Part shown: positions 1 to 6,667 of the stretch, piece by piece
Numbering within the stretch: the first letter of the stretch is position 1
Layout: every line of letters begins with the position of its first letter
Assembly: GCA_902803675.1 (NCBI GenBank)
Contig: CADCQZ010000100.1
Span: 1 to 10,993 of the forward strand
Direction of reading: 5' to 3'
DNA from: an uncultured Eubacteriales bacterium
GTDB taxonomy: Bacteria > Bacillota_A > Clostridia > Christensenellales > Aristaeellaceae
Length of the DNA: 10,993 bases
Program-made: the position numbers and the translations under genes
Notes under the pieces: model-generated
Seen by the model: the letters and a program-made list of their open reading frames with translations, nothing else
Told to the model about the DNA's origin: nothing
The model's database searches: none

Positions 1-272
1 ACGCCTGGGCGACCATCGGCACCGTGGGCAACACCGATCATGAGAACGTCCGCATCGGCAAGGCCGGCCGCACCCGTCACATGGGCATCCGTCCCAGCGT
101 CCGCGGCGTCGTCATGAACCCCGTCGACCATCCTCACGGCGGTGGTGAGGGCAAGTCCCCTGTGGGCATGCCCGCGCCTGTGACCCCCTGGGGCAAGCCG
201 GCTCTGGGTTACAAGACCCGCAAGCACAAGAAGTACTCCAACCGCTTGATCGTCAAGCGCGCGTCGAAGTGA
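1..272 (+). CDS. rplB: 50S ribosomal protein L2, C-terminal part (5' end outside window)
   Basis: L2 is a primary 23S rRNA-binding protein needed for subunit association and for the peptidyl transferase region. Only the last 89 residues are present; the first complete codon is at position 3 and the gene runs in from the left edge. The highly conserved segment [13 protein letters not shown] (codons about 114-152) followed by TPWGKPALG and the basic tail ending KRASK is diagnostic of the L2 C-terminal domain. A GTG at 24 is internal and not a start. The TGA stop lies 25 bases before rpsS, matching the S10 operon order rplB-rpsS. Nothing looks abnormal in the visible part. Confidence 0.97.
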   Translation, partial: AWATIGTVGNTDHENVRIGKAGRTRHMGIRPSVRGVVMNPVDHPHGGGEGKSPVGMPAPVTPWGKPALGYKTRKHKKYSNRLIVKRASK

Positions 273-297
273 TCACTAATCAGGAAGGAGATTTCAT

Positions 298-573
298 ATG
301 AGCCGTTCAGTGAAGAAAGGCCCGTTTGTACAGGAAGCGCTGTTCAAGCGTATCGAAGAAATGAACAAATCCGGCGCCAAGACCGTCCTGAAGACCTGGT
401 CCCGCGCGTCTACGATCTTCCCGCAGTTTGTGGGGCATACCATCGCGGTGCATGACGGAAGGAAGCACGTGCCGGTCTACATCACCGAAGACATGATCGG
501 CCACAAGCTGGGTGAGTTCGTGCCCACCCGTACTTTCCGCGGCCACGCTGGCAGCAAATCTGACCGGAAATAG
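298..573 (+). CDS. rpsS: 30S ribosomal protein S19
   Basis: S19 sits in the head of the 30S subunit, pairs with S13 and contacts the A-site region. The 91-residue product has the usual length and the family signature: [11 protein letters not shown] at the N-terminus, then [10 protein letters not shown], a central [18 protein letters not shown] and the C-terminal [17 protein letters not shown]. The ATG start follows a strong AGGAAGGAG ribosome binding site (282-290) by seven bases. The stop is TAG, and its final G begins the ribosome binding site of rplV. The position between rplB and rplV is canonical. Confidence 0.99.
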   Translation: MSRSVKKGPFVQEALFKRIEEMNKSGAKTVLKTWSRASTIFPQFVGHTIAVHDGRKHVPVYITEDMIGHKLGEFVPTRTFRGHAGSKSDRK

Positions 574-588
574 GGAGGAGATTGAACT

Positions 589-975
589 ATGGCTACTAAT
601 ACCCGTGAAAAGGGCGCAAGGCGTGCGGAGACCCGCGACAAGCGGCCCCGTGCCATTGCGAAACATATCCGCATTTCCCCCCGTAAAGCCGGCATCGTGC
701 TGGATCTGATCCGGGGCAAGCAGGTCGACAGGGCCTTGGCCATCCTGAACTTTACTCCCAAGGCAGCGTCACCGGTCATCATCAAGGTGCTCAATTCCGC
801 CATCGCCAACGGTGTCAACAACCTGGAGATGGACCGTCAGAACCTCTATGTGGCCGAATGCTACGCCAATCCCGGCCCCACGCTGAAGCGGTATGTGGCC
901 CGCAGCCGCGGCAGTGCCTCTCCCATGCTGAAGAGGACCTGCCACATCAGCGTAGTGCTCGACGAGAAGAAGTAA
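589..975 (+). CDS. rplV: 50S ribosomal protein L22
   Basis: L22 binds 23S rRNA and sends a beta-hairpin along the wall of the peptide exit tunnel. At 128 residues it is longer than the 110-residue E. coli protein, because about 18 basic residues precede the family start RAIAKHIRISPRKA (from residue 21). The start is well supported: GGGAGGAG (573-580) lies eight bases before the ATG and no alternative start occurs before the conserved core. The core IRGKQVDRALAIL and LYVAECYANPGP fits the family. The hairpin tip after LKR (residues 99-101) is unusual: it reads YVARSRGSASPMLKR, where E. coli has IMPRAKGRADRILKR. It ends with an acidic/basic DEKK tail. Stop TAA flows into the rpsC ribosome binding site. 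Confidence 0.98.
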   Translation: MATNTREKGARRAETRDKRPRAIAKHIRISPRKAGIVLDLIRGKQVDRALAILNFTPKAASPVIIKVLNSAIANGVNNLEMDRQNLYVAECYANPGPTLKRYVARSRGSASPMLKRTCHISVVLDEKK

Positions 976-988
976 GGGAGGATGAACC

Positions 989-1672
989 ATGGGTCAGAAA
1001 GTTAATCCGCGCGGCGCTCGTGTTGGTGTCATCTTTGACTGGAGCACCCGCTGGTATTCTGATAAGAAGAATTTTGCGAAGCAGCTCAAGGAAGACTATG
1101 ACCTTCGCAACATGCTGAAAGAAAAGTTCTATGCCACCGGCATCAGCCGCATCGACATCGAACGCAGCGCCAACAGGATGACCGTCAACATCTTCACCGC
1201 CAAGCCCGGTATGATCATCGGCCGCGGCGGCAAGGGCATCGACGATCTCCGCAAGGACGTTGAGAATTTCGTCGGCCATTCCGTCAACCTGAACGTGATG
1301 GACGTCAAGGTCCCGGATACCGACGCTCAGCTCGTGGCTGAGAATATCGCCCAGCAGCTGGAAAAGCGCATCGCTTTCCGCCGGGCTATGAAGCAGTCCA
1401 TCCAGCGCGCCATCAAAGCGGGCGCCAAGGGTATGAAGGTGTCCATCAGCGGCCGCGTCGGCGGCGCCGATATCGCCCGTACCGAGCACTATCACGAGGG
1501 CTCCATCCCGCTGCAGACCCTGCGCGCGAACATCGATTACGGGTTCTGTGAAGCCAAGACCACCTATGGCCGTCTGGGCATCAAGGTGTGGATTTACAAG
1601 GGCCAGGTATTGCCGAAGGCCAAGAAGGTCAAGGCGCCCAAGGCGCCCGCGGCACTCGAAGGAGGTAAGTGA
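989..1672 (+). CDS. rpsC: 30S ribosomal protein S3
   Basis: S3 forms part of the mRNA entry site and helicase region of the 30S subunit. The 227-residue product opens with [14 protein letters not shown], carries a type II KH domain with its RNA-binding loop GRGGKG at residues 78-83, and has the C-terminal S3 domain with [16 protein letters not shown] (about 153-168) and [12 protein letters not shown] (191-202). A Lys/Ala/Pro-rich tail follows, as is common. AAGGGAGG (974-981) provides the ribosome binding site seven bases before the ATG and begins inside the rplV stop codon. The final codons contain GGAGG (1661-1665), which doubles as the ribosome binding site of rplP, so the two genes are translationally tied. 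Confidence 0.99.
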   Translation: MGQKVNPRGARVGVIFDWSTRWYSDKKNFAKQLKEDYDLRNMLKEKFYATGISRIDIERSANRMTVNIFTAKPGMIIGRGGKGIDDLRKDVENFVGHSVNLNVMDVKVPDTDAQLVAENIAQQLEKRIAFRRAMKQSIQRAIKAGAKGMKVSISGRVGGADIARTEHYHEGSIPLQTLRANIDYGFCEAKTTYGRLGIKVWIYKGQVLPKAKKVKAPKAPAALEGGK

Positions 1673-1676
1673 TCCT

Positions 1677-2123
1677 ATGCTGATGCCAAAGAGAGTTAAG
1701 CACCGCAAGCAGTTCCGCGGCCGCATGAAGGGCCAGGCCCATCGCGGCAATTTCGTCAGCAACGGCGACTGGGGCCTGCAGGCTCTGGATCCCTGCTGGG
1801 TCACCAGCCAGCAGATCGAAGCCGCCCGTATCGCTCTGACCCGTTACACCAAGCGCGGCGGTCAGGTGTGGATCAAGATCTTCCCTGACAAGCCCGTCAC
1901 TCAGAAGCCCGCTGAGACCCGCATGGGTTCCGGTAAAGGTTCCCCGGAATACTGGGTCGCGGTGGTCAAGCCCGGCAGAGTCCTGTTCGAGATCGGCGGT
2001 ATCGATGCCGCCGTCGCCAAAGAGGCTCTCCGCCTTGCCGGCGGCAAACTCCCTCTGCGCACTAAGATCGTGGGCAGGCAGGTTGAACCCAAAGATGTAG
2101 GTGGTGAAAGCAATGAAGGCTAA
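1677..2123 (+). CDS. rplP: 50S ribosomal protein L16
   Basis: L16 organises the aminoacyl-tRNA site on the large subunit. The 148-residue protein shows the start [19 protein letters not shown], then [12 protein letters not shown] (about 47-58), the strongly conserved [18 protein letters not shown] (67-84) and [18 protein letters not shown] (89-106). The reading frame is open upstream, but family homology and GGAGG at 1661-1665 fix the ATG at 1677, only four bases after the rpsC stop. The C-terminus extends slightly past the usual end (DVGGESNEG) and overlaps the first codons of rpmC by 11 bases, which suggests coupled translation. Confidence 0.99.
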   Translation: MLMPKRVKHRKQFRGRMKGQAHRGNFVSNGDWGLQALDPCWVTSQQIEAARIALTRYTKRGGQVWIKIFPDKPVTQKPAETRMGSGKGSPEYWVAVVKPGRVLFEIGGIDAAVAKEALRLAGGKLPLRTKIVGRQVEPKDVGGESNEG

Positions 2124-2307
2124 GGAATTCGCTGCGATGACAGCCGAAGATCTCCAGAAGAAGATCGGCGAACTCAAAGAAGAACTGTTTAATTTGCGCT
2201 TTCGCCTTGCCACCGGTCAGCTTGATGATGTGATGCAGATCCAGAAGGTCAAGCGTGACATCGCCAGGGCTCTGACGGTGCAGACCCAGAAGCAGGCGCA
2301 GAAGTGA
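2113..2307 (+). CDS. rpmC: 50S ribosomal protein L29
   Basis: L29 is a small two-helix protein beside the exit tunnel, next to L23. The 64-residue product begins [18 protein letters not shown] and contains the family core [18 protein letters not shown] followed by [15 protein letters not shown] at 2101 would add MVKA, but all close relatives start at MKAKE, and AGGTGGT (2099-2105) is well spaced for the ATG at 2113. The start lies inside the rplP coding sequence in another frame (11-base overlap). The C-terminus is rich in Gln and Lys. Confidence 0.96.
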   Translation: MKAKEFAAMTAEDLQKKIGELKEELFNLRFRLATGQLDDVMQIQKVKRDIARALTVQTQKQAQK

Positions 2308-2334
2308 CCGTGGCAGTGAAAGGAGCCAGTCAAC

Positions 2335-2595
2335 ATGAGTGAAGCTAGAGGAATCCGCAAGACCCGCATTGGCGTGGTGGTCAGCGATAAGATGGACAAG
2401 ACCTGCGTGGTCAGCCTGTCCACTCGCGTTCGTCACCCCCTTTATGGGAAGTTTATCACCCACACCAGCAAGATCCATGTTCACGACGAGAACAACGAGT
2501 GCGGTGTCGGCGATACGGTCAAGGTCATGGAGTGTCGTCCCCTGTCCGCTACCAAACGGTGGCGCCTGGTGGAGATCATCGAAAAGGCCAAGTAA
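2335..2595 (+). CDS. rpsQ: 30S ribosomal protein S17
   Basis: S17 is an OB-fold protein that binds 16S rRNA early in 30S assembly. The 86-residue protein carries the expected segments [19 protein letters not shown] (about 8-26), the motif HPLYGKFI (34-41), the following KIHVHDENN, and [18 protein letters not shown] near the C-terminus. AAAGGAG (2319-2325) lies nine bases before the ATG. This is the last gene of the classical S10 operon; the 70-base gap after it is the longest inside the ribosomal cluster and can form a hairpin. Confidence 0.99.
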   Translation: MSEARGIRKTRIGVVVSDKMDKTCVVSLSTRVRHPLYGKFITHTSKIHVHDENNECGVGDTVKVMECRPLSATKRWRLVEIIEKAK

Positions 2596-2605
2596 TTGTT
2601 TGTGA

Positions 2606-2642
2606 CCTCTCATGGGCCGCATGTAAGAGCCGCATGAAGAGG
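2606..2642 (+). promoter_or_regulatory. Predicted mRNA hairpin in the rpsQ-rplN gap
   Basis: CCTCTCATGGGC (2606-2617) can pair with GCC (2629-2631) and CATGAAGAGG (2633-2642), leaving one unpaired G and one bulged A, around an 11-base loop (2618-2628). The 8-base direct repeat GCCGCATG (2616-2623 and 2629-2636) allows a competing register in which CTCTCATG pairs with CATG-TA-AGAG. The structure ends eight bases before the rplN ribosome binding site. There is no T-run after it, so it does not look like an intrinsic terminator. A regulatory role is inferred from position only. Confidence 0.5.
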
Positions 2643-2665
2643 AAACCATAAAGGAGGTTAGCTTT

Positions 2666-3034
2666 ATGATTCAGCCGCAAACGCGACTTAAGGTAGCCGA
2701 CAACTCCGGCGCGAAGGAGATCATGTGCATCCGTGTTCTGGGTGGATCTTTCCGTCGCAGCGGTTCCATCGGCGATGTGATCGTCGCATCTGTGAAGTCC
2801 GCTACTCCCGGCGGTCAGGTCAAAAAGGGAGACGTTGTGAAAGCGGTCATCGTCCGCTGCCACCAGCCCAGGCGCAGGCCCGACGGCACTTACATCCGTT
2901 TCGATGACAATGCCGCCGTGCTGATCAGCGACGACAAGATGCCCCGCGGCACCCGTATCTTTGGACCGGTCGCCCGCGAGCTGCGTGAGAAGGATTACAT
3001 GAAGATCGTGTCCCTCGCGCCCGAAGTACTGTAA
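2666..3034 (+). CDS. rplN: 50S ribosomal protein L14
   Basis: L14 lies at the subunit interface, contacts 16S rRNA, and is where the silencing factor RsfS acts in bacteria. The 122-residue protein has the canonical length and start [19 protein letters not shown], followed by [18 protein letters not shown] and a C-terminal [21 protein letters not shown] (2651-2657) sits eight bases before the ATG. This is the first gene of the classical spc operon. No convincing SigA promoter is visible in the preceding gap, so readthrough from the S10 genes is the simplest expectation. Its TAA stop is fused to the ribosome binding site of rplX. Confidence 0.99.
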   Translation: MIQPQTRLKVADNSGAKEIMCIRVLGGSFRRSGSIGDVIVASVKSATPGGQVKKGDVVKAVIVRCHQPRRRPDGTYIRFDDNAAVLISDDKMPRGTRIFGPVARELREKDYMKIVSLAPEVL

Positions 3035-3049
3035 GGAGGGCAATGAAGT

Positions 3050-3358
3050 ATGGTCGTTAAAGCAAAAGATAATGTCGTTGTCATCTCCGGCAAGGACAAG
3101 GGCAAGCAGGGCAAGGTCATCGCCGCCCGTCCGAAGGACGGCAAAGTGGCGGTCGAAGGCGTAGCCATCGTCACCAAGCACGAGAAAGCCCGCGCTCAGG
3201 GCCAGCCCGGCGGTATCATCCACAAGGAAGCTTTCATCGACGCCAGCAACGTGATGCTGGTATGCCCCAAGTGCGGCAAGGCCGTCCGCGTGGGCAGCAA
3301 GGTCAAGGAAGACGGCACCAAAGTACGCGTCTGCAAGAAGTGCGGCGCTGAGATCTAA
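3050..3358 (+). CDS. rplX: 50S ribosomal protein L24, zinc-ribbon form
   Basis: L24 is an assembly-initiating 23S rRNA-binding protein near the exit tunnel. The 102-residue product has the KOW motif region ([18 protein letters not shown], about 7-24) and the expected [15 protein letters not shown]. The C-terminus carries two CxxC pairs, C72/C75 (CPKC) and C95/C98 (CKKC), that should form a zinc ribbon; E. coli and B. subtilis L24 lack it. AAGGAGGG (3033-3040) begins within the rplN stop codon. A nearer ATG at 3043 is out of frame. The stop TAA again merges with the next ribosome binding site. Confidence 0.98.
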   Translation: MVVKAKDNVVVISGKDKGKQGKVIAARPKDGKVAVEGVAIVTKHEKARAQGQPGGIIHKEAFIDASNVMLVCPKCGKAVRVGSKVKEDGTKVRVCKKCGAEI

Positions 3359-3375
3359 AGGAGGGACACAACTTC

Positions 3376-3918
3376 ATGGCTACTCGTTTACATGAAAGGT
3401 ATCTGGCCGAAGCTGTGCCTGCTCTGCAGCAGAAGTTCGGCTACAAGAACGTTATGGAGATCCCCAGGCTGGAGAAGATCATCATCAACATCGGTCTGGG
3501 CGACTGCAAGGATAATGCCAAGGCTCTGGAGACCGCCGTGGCTGAGCTGACCCAGATCGCGGGCCAGAAGCCCCTGGTGACCAAGGCCAAGAAGTCCATC
3601 GCGAACTTCAAAGTCCGTGAGGGCATGAACGTGGGCGCGAAGGTGACCCTGCGCGGCTCCCGTATGGAAGAGTTCATGGACAAGCTCGTTTCCGTGGCCC
3701 TGCCCCGCGTGCGCGACTTCCAGGGCGTCTCCACCAAGGCGTTCGACGGCCGCGGCAACTATGCTCTGGGCGTCAAGGAACAGCTGATCTTCCCCGAGAT
3801 CGATTACGATAAGGTAGAGAAGATCCGCGGCATGGAAATGATTTTTGTGACCACGGCCAAGACCGACGAAGAAGCGAAGGAACTTCTGCAGCTGCTCGGT
3901 ATGCCGTTCGCGCGTTAA
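3376..3918 (+). CDS. rplE: 50S ribosomal protein L5
   Basis: L5 binds 5S rRNA with L18 and contacts P-site tRNA. The product has 180 residues, the usual bacterial length, with the segment [17 protein letters not shown] (about 26-42), [36 protein letters not shown] and [30 protein letters not shown] (split here as consecutive conserved blocks), ending near [20 protein letters not shown] (3357-3365) overlaps the rplX stop and lies ten bases before the ATG. In E. coli the S8 repressor site lies around the start of this gene; the 17-base gap here leaves little room for such a structure. Confidence 0.99.
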   Translation: MATRLHERYLAEAVPALQQKFGYKNVMEIPRLEKIIINIGLGDCKDNAKALETAVAELTQIAGQKPLVTKAKKSIANFKVREGMNVGAKVTLRGSRMEEFMDKLVSVALPRVRDFQGVSTKAFDGRGNYALGVKEQLIFPEIDYDKVEKIRGMEMIFVTTAKTDEEAKELLQLLGMPFAR

Positions 3919-3932
3919 GGGAGGAAGACATC

Positions 3933-4118
3933 ATGGCAAAGACCAGTCAAAAGATCCGTCAGTCCCGTCCCGCCAAATTCTCCACCCGTGCGTATACCCG
4001 GTGTGCCCTCTGCGGCCGCCCGCACAGTGTGCTGCGCCGCTACGGTGTGTGCCGTATCTGCTTCAGAGAGTTGGCTTATAAAGGACAGATTCCCGGTGTT
4101 CGCAAAGCGAGCTGGTAA
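3933..4118 (+). CDS. rpsN: 30S ribosomal protein S14, type Z (zinc-binding)
   Basis: S14 assembles late into the 30S head. This is the short, 61-residue zinc form (also called rpsZ or rpsN1). Cysteines C24/C27 (CALC) and C40/C43 (CRIC) form the zinc site, and the C-terminal block [18 protein letters not shown] is typical of the family. The long, cysteine-free S14 of E. coli is about 100 residues. AAGGGAGG (3917-3924) starts inside the rplE stop codon. The ancestral location between rplE and rpsH is kept. Confidence 0.99.
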   Translation: MAKTSQKIRQSRPAKFSTRAYTRCALCGRPHSVLRRYGVCRICFRELAYKGQIPGVRKASW

Positions 4119-4136
4119 GTATAAGGAGGTTGTATC

Positions 4137-4535
4137 ATGCTTGTCAATGATCCTATTGCCGATATGCTCACCCGCATTCGCAATGCGCAGGTGGCCCGTC
4201 ACGACGCGGTGACGATCCCCGCCTCCAACACGAAGAAAGCGATCGCCAAGATCCTGTTGGACGAGGGATATGTGAAATCGGTTGAGAACGTTACTGAAAA
4301 CGACCGCCCCGCTATCAAGATCACTCTGAAGTATCTTGACAAGAAGGCGCCGGTCATCCAGGGCCTGAAGAGGATCTCCAAGCCCGGTCTGCGGGTCTAC
4401 GCGGCCTGCGACGAGCTGCCCAAGGTACTGGGCGGCCTGGGTATCGCCATTATTTCCACCAACGAAGGCATCATGACCGATCGTGCTGCCCGCAAGAGCA
4501 ACATCGGCGGCGAAGTGCTCTGCTACGTCTGGTAA
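4137..4535 (+). CDS. rpsH: 30S ribosomal protein S8
   Basis: S8 is a primary 16S rRNA-binding protein of the central domain and, in E. coli, the translational repressor of the spc operon. The 132-residue product shows [14 protein letters not shown] at the N-terminus, [26 protein letters not shown] and the C-terminal signature [27 protein letters not shown] (4123-4129) is seven bases before the ATG. Length and all conserved blocks are normal. Whether it represses this operon cannot be read from the sequence, since the E. coli-type target at rplE is not evident. Confidence 0.99.
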   Translation: MLVNDPIADMLTRIRNAQVARHDAVTIPASNTKKAIAKILLDEGYVKSVENVTENDRPAIKITLKYLDKKAPVIQGLKRISKPGLRVYAACDELPKVLGGLGIAIISTNEGIMTDRAARKSNIGGEVLCYVW

Positions 4536-4562
4536 CCTAACACGCATTGGAGGTAAACAAAA

Positions 4563-5105
4563 ATGTCTCGTATCGGAAAACGTCCGATCCACGTGCCCGC
4601 CGGCGTGAAGGTTGAGGTCACTGACCAGAACCTCGTCACCGTTAAGGGGCCCAAGGGGACGCTGCAGCAGCAGGTTGACCCGGATGTCAAGCTGGAACTC
4701 AAGGGTGAGGAACTGATCCTCTCCGTGAAAGATGACCGCGCCATGGGCGCCAAGCACGGCCTGTACCGCTCCCTGGTACACAACATGGTCGTGGGCGTGA
4801 CCGAAGGCTTCGCCAAGACCCTTGAAATGGTCGGCACCGGTTATCGCGCCGCCGCCGAGAATAACGGCAAGAAGCTGAACATCGCTATCGGTTTCTCCCA
4901 TCCCGTTATCCTGGAAGCGCCGGAAAACATCACTTTCGAGACCCCCGTGCAGACCAAGATCGTCGTGCACGGCATCAACAAGCAGCAGGTCGGTAACCTT
5001 GCGGCCGACATCCGCGCCATCCGGAAGCCTGAACCCTACCTGGGCAAGGGCATCAAGTACGAGGGCGAGCGGATCCGCCGTAAGGAAGGCAAGACCGGTA
5101 AGTAA
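4563..5105 (+). CDS. rplF: 50S ribosomal protein L6
   Basis: L6 lies near the sarcin-ricin loop and the factor-binding site. The 180-residue protein starts MSRIGKRPIHVPAGVKV, has the first domain with VTVKGPKGTL (about 22-31), a central GVTEGFAKTLEMVGTGYRA, and the second domain with the conserved IRAIRKPEPYLGKGIKYEGE near the C-terminus. GGAGG (4549-4553) lies nine bases before the ATG; the 27-base gap after rpsH is A-rich next to the start. No abnormality is seen. Confidence 0.99.
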   Translation: MSRIGKRPIHVPAGVKVEVTDQNLVTVKGPKGTLQQQVDPDVKLELKGEELILSVKDDRAMGAKHGLYRSLVHNMVVGVTEGFAKTLEMVGTGYRAAAENNGKKLNIAIGFSHPVILEAPENITFETPVQTKIVVHGINKQQVGNLAADIRAIRKPEPYLGKGIKYEGERIRRKEGKTGK

Positions 5106-5122
5106 GAAAGGAGTGAACGCAT

Positions 5123-5491
5123 ATGTTCAAAAAGCGCGACCGTAATGAAGTGCGTGTGATCCGTCATGCGCGTGTGCGCAAAAAGATCAGCGGCACCCCT
5201 GACATGCCGCGTCTGTGCGTGTACCGTTCCAATAAGTCCATCTACGCTCAGGTCATCGACGACACGAAGGGGATCACCCTGGTGTCCGCCTCCACTCTGG
5301 ATCCCGCCATCAAGGGCCAGCTGGAAGAGGTCGACAAGTCCGGTGCCGCCAAGCTGGTGGGCAAGCTGGTCGCTGAGCGCGCTGTCGGCGCCGGGATCAC
5401 CAAGGTCGTTTTCGACCGCGGCGGTTACGTGTATACCGGCCGTGTGCAGGCTCTGGCTGACGCGGCCCGTGAAGCCGGCTTACAGTTCTAA
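5123..5491 (+). CDS. rplR: 50S ribosomal protein L18
   Basis: L18 binds 5S rRNA and, with L5, builds the central protuberance. The 122-residue product has a basic N-terminal tail with [20 protein letters not shown], the segment [12 protein letters not shown] (about 35-46), and the conserved C-terminal [20 protein letters not shown] and REAGLQF. AAAGGAG (5107-5113) gives a nine-base spacing to the ATG. The stop TAA is fused to the rpsE ribosome binding site. Confidence 0.99.
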   Translation: MFKKRDRNEVRVIRHARVRKKISGTPDMPRLCVYRSNKSIYAQVIDDTKGITLVSASTLDPAIKGQLEEVDKSGAAKLVGKLVAERAVGAGITKVVFDRGGYVYTGRVQALADAAREAGLQF

Positions 5492-5505
5492 GGGAGGATC
5501 AAGAC

Positions 5506-6012
5506 ATGCAACGTAGAGAAAGAGAAGAGACCGTCAGCGAATTCAAAGAGCATCTGGTAGCGCTGAACCGTGTTACCAAGGTCGTTAAGGGCGGTAAGAA
5601 CTTCCGTTTTGCTGCTTTGGTCGTCGTGGGCGATGAAAAGGGCCGTGTCGGCGCCGCCATCGGCAAGGCGAAGGAAGTGCCCGAAGCTATCCGCAAGGGT
5701 TCCGAAGCCGCCAAGAAGCACCTGGTCAACGTGCCCATGGACGGGACCACGATCCCCCATGCCGTCAACGGCTACTATGGGACCGCCAAGGTCGTCCTTC
5801 TTCCCGCTGAAGAAGGCGCCGGCGTTATCGCGGGCGGCGGTGCCCGTGCCGTTCTGGAACTGGCCGGCATCAAGGATGTCCGCACCAAGACTTTCGGCAC
5901 CAACAACCGTATCAACACCGTGAAGGCGACCATCGAGGGGCTGCGGTCCCTGAGGAACGCCGAGACCGTTGCCCAGATGCGCGGCAAGACGGTCGAAGAG
6001 ATCCTGGGTTAA
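5506..6012 (+). CDS. rpsE: 30S ribosomal protein S5
   Basis: S5 lies at the mRNA entry channel and affects decoding fidelity. The 168-residue protein carries the double-stranded-RNA-binding-like N-terminal domain with [15 protein letters not shown] (21-35), the loop whose alteration gives spectinomycin resistance in E. coli, then [28 protein letters not shown] (77-87) and the C-terminal [17 protein letters not shown] and [17 protein letters not shown]. The loop looks wild type. AAGGGAGG (5490-5497) overlaps the rplR stop. Lengths of known homologues are similar (about 166). Confidence 0.99.
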   Translation: MQRREREETVSEFKEHLVALNRVTKVVKGGKNFRFAALVVVGDEKGRVGAAIGKAKEVPEAIRKGSEAAKKHLVNVPMDGTTIPHAVNGYYGTAKVVLLPAEEGAGVIAGGGARAVLELAGIKDVRTKTFGTNNRINTVKATIEGLRSLRNAETVAQMRGKTVEEILG

Positions 6013-6025
6013 GGGGGCAGATAGT

Positions 6026-6208
6026 ATGAAGCTGAAAATCACCCTGATCAAATCCCCCATCTCCAGCCTCCAGCGCCATAAGGACACCGTGAAGGCCCTG
6101 GGCCTGAGGAAAGTCGGCCAGACCGTCGTCAGGGAAGACAATCCCTGTGTCCGCGGCCAGATCTTCGCCGTGAAGCATATGGTCAAGGTCGAGGAAATTA
6201 ACGATTGA
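6026..6208 (+). CDS. rpmD: 50S ribosomal protein L30
   Basis: L30 is a small peripheral 50S protein. The 60-residue product matches the family from end to end: [38 protein letters not shown] and the C-terminal [16 protein letters not shown]. The reading frame stays open upstream into rpsE, but the ATG at 6026 is fixed by homology and by AAGGGGGCAG (6011-6020), a G-rich and slightly weak ribosome binding site compared with its neighbours. It sits between rpsE and rplO as in most Firmicutes. Confidence 0.97.
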   Translation: MKLKITLIKSPISSLQRHKDTVKALGLRKVGQTVVREDNPCVRGQIFAVKHMVKVEEIND

Positions 6209-6224
6209 TAGGAGAGTGGCTATT

Positions 6225-6665
6225 ATGAAACTGCACGAGTTGAGGCCTCAGGAAGGCTCCACTACTGCACCGAAGCGCCTTGGCAGAGGCGTAGGCTCCG
6301 GACTGGGTAAAACCTCCGGTAAAGGCCACAAGGGCCAGAAAGCCCGTTCCGGCGGCGGCAAGCGGCCCGGATTCGAGGGCGGCCAGATGCCGTTGACCCG
6401 CCGTATCCCCAAGCGCGGATTTACCAACATCTACCGTAAGGAATACGCCACGGTGAATGTGTCCGCACTGGAGCGTTTTGACAACGATACCGTCGTGACC
6501 CCCGAGCTGCTGCTTGAGAGCGGCCTGATCGGCAAGATCCTGGACGGCGTCAAGATCCTCGGCGGTGGTGAACTCACCAAGAAGCTGACCGTAAGCGTCG
6601 ACAAGGTCACCGCATCCGCGAAGGAAAAGATCGAGGCGAACGGTGGGAAAGTCGAGGTGAAGTAA
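6225..6665 (+). CDS. rplO: 50S ribosomal protein L15
   Basis: L15 helps the late assembly of the large subunit; its N-terminal tail penetrates the rRNA. The 146-residue product starts [12 protein letters not shown], has the glycine/lysine-rich stretch [20 protein letters not shown] (about 18-37) and [18 protein letters not shown] (49-66), then a globular C-terminal domain. A GTG at 6216 in the same frame is rejected because it would lie one base from the AGGAG ribosome binding site (6210-6214), while ATG 6225 has the right spacing and homology. The 3' end holds GAGGTGA, which serves as ribosome binding site for secY. Confidence 0.98.
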   Translation: MKLHELRPQEGSTTAPKRLGRGVGSGLGKTSGKGHKGQKARSGGGKRPGFEGGQMPLTRRIPKRGFTNIYRKEYATVNVSALERFDNDTVVTPELLLESGLIGKILDGVKILGGGELTKKLTVSVDKVTASAKEKIEANGGKVEVK

Positions 6666-6667
6666 GT

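Noticed and set aside
2101..2112. GTG start for rpmC four codons upstream
   Set aside because: L29 homologues begin at MKAKE, and the ribosome binding site AGGTGGT would overlap this start.
2596..2626. SigA promoter in the rpsQ-rplN gap (TTGTTT followed by ATGTAA)
   Set aside because: The spacing is 19 bases and the -10 match is poor; the sequence is better explained by the hairpin.
3915..4970. 351-residue open frame on the minus strand across rpsN, rpsH and rplF
   Set aside because: It is the antisense shadow of three well-identified ribosomal protein genes, with no ribosome binding site or domain of its own.
6216..6224. GTG start for rplO three codons upstream
   Set aside because: It would be one base from the ribosome binding site; ATG at 6225 has normal spacing and matches the family N-terminus.
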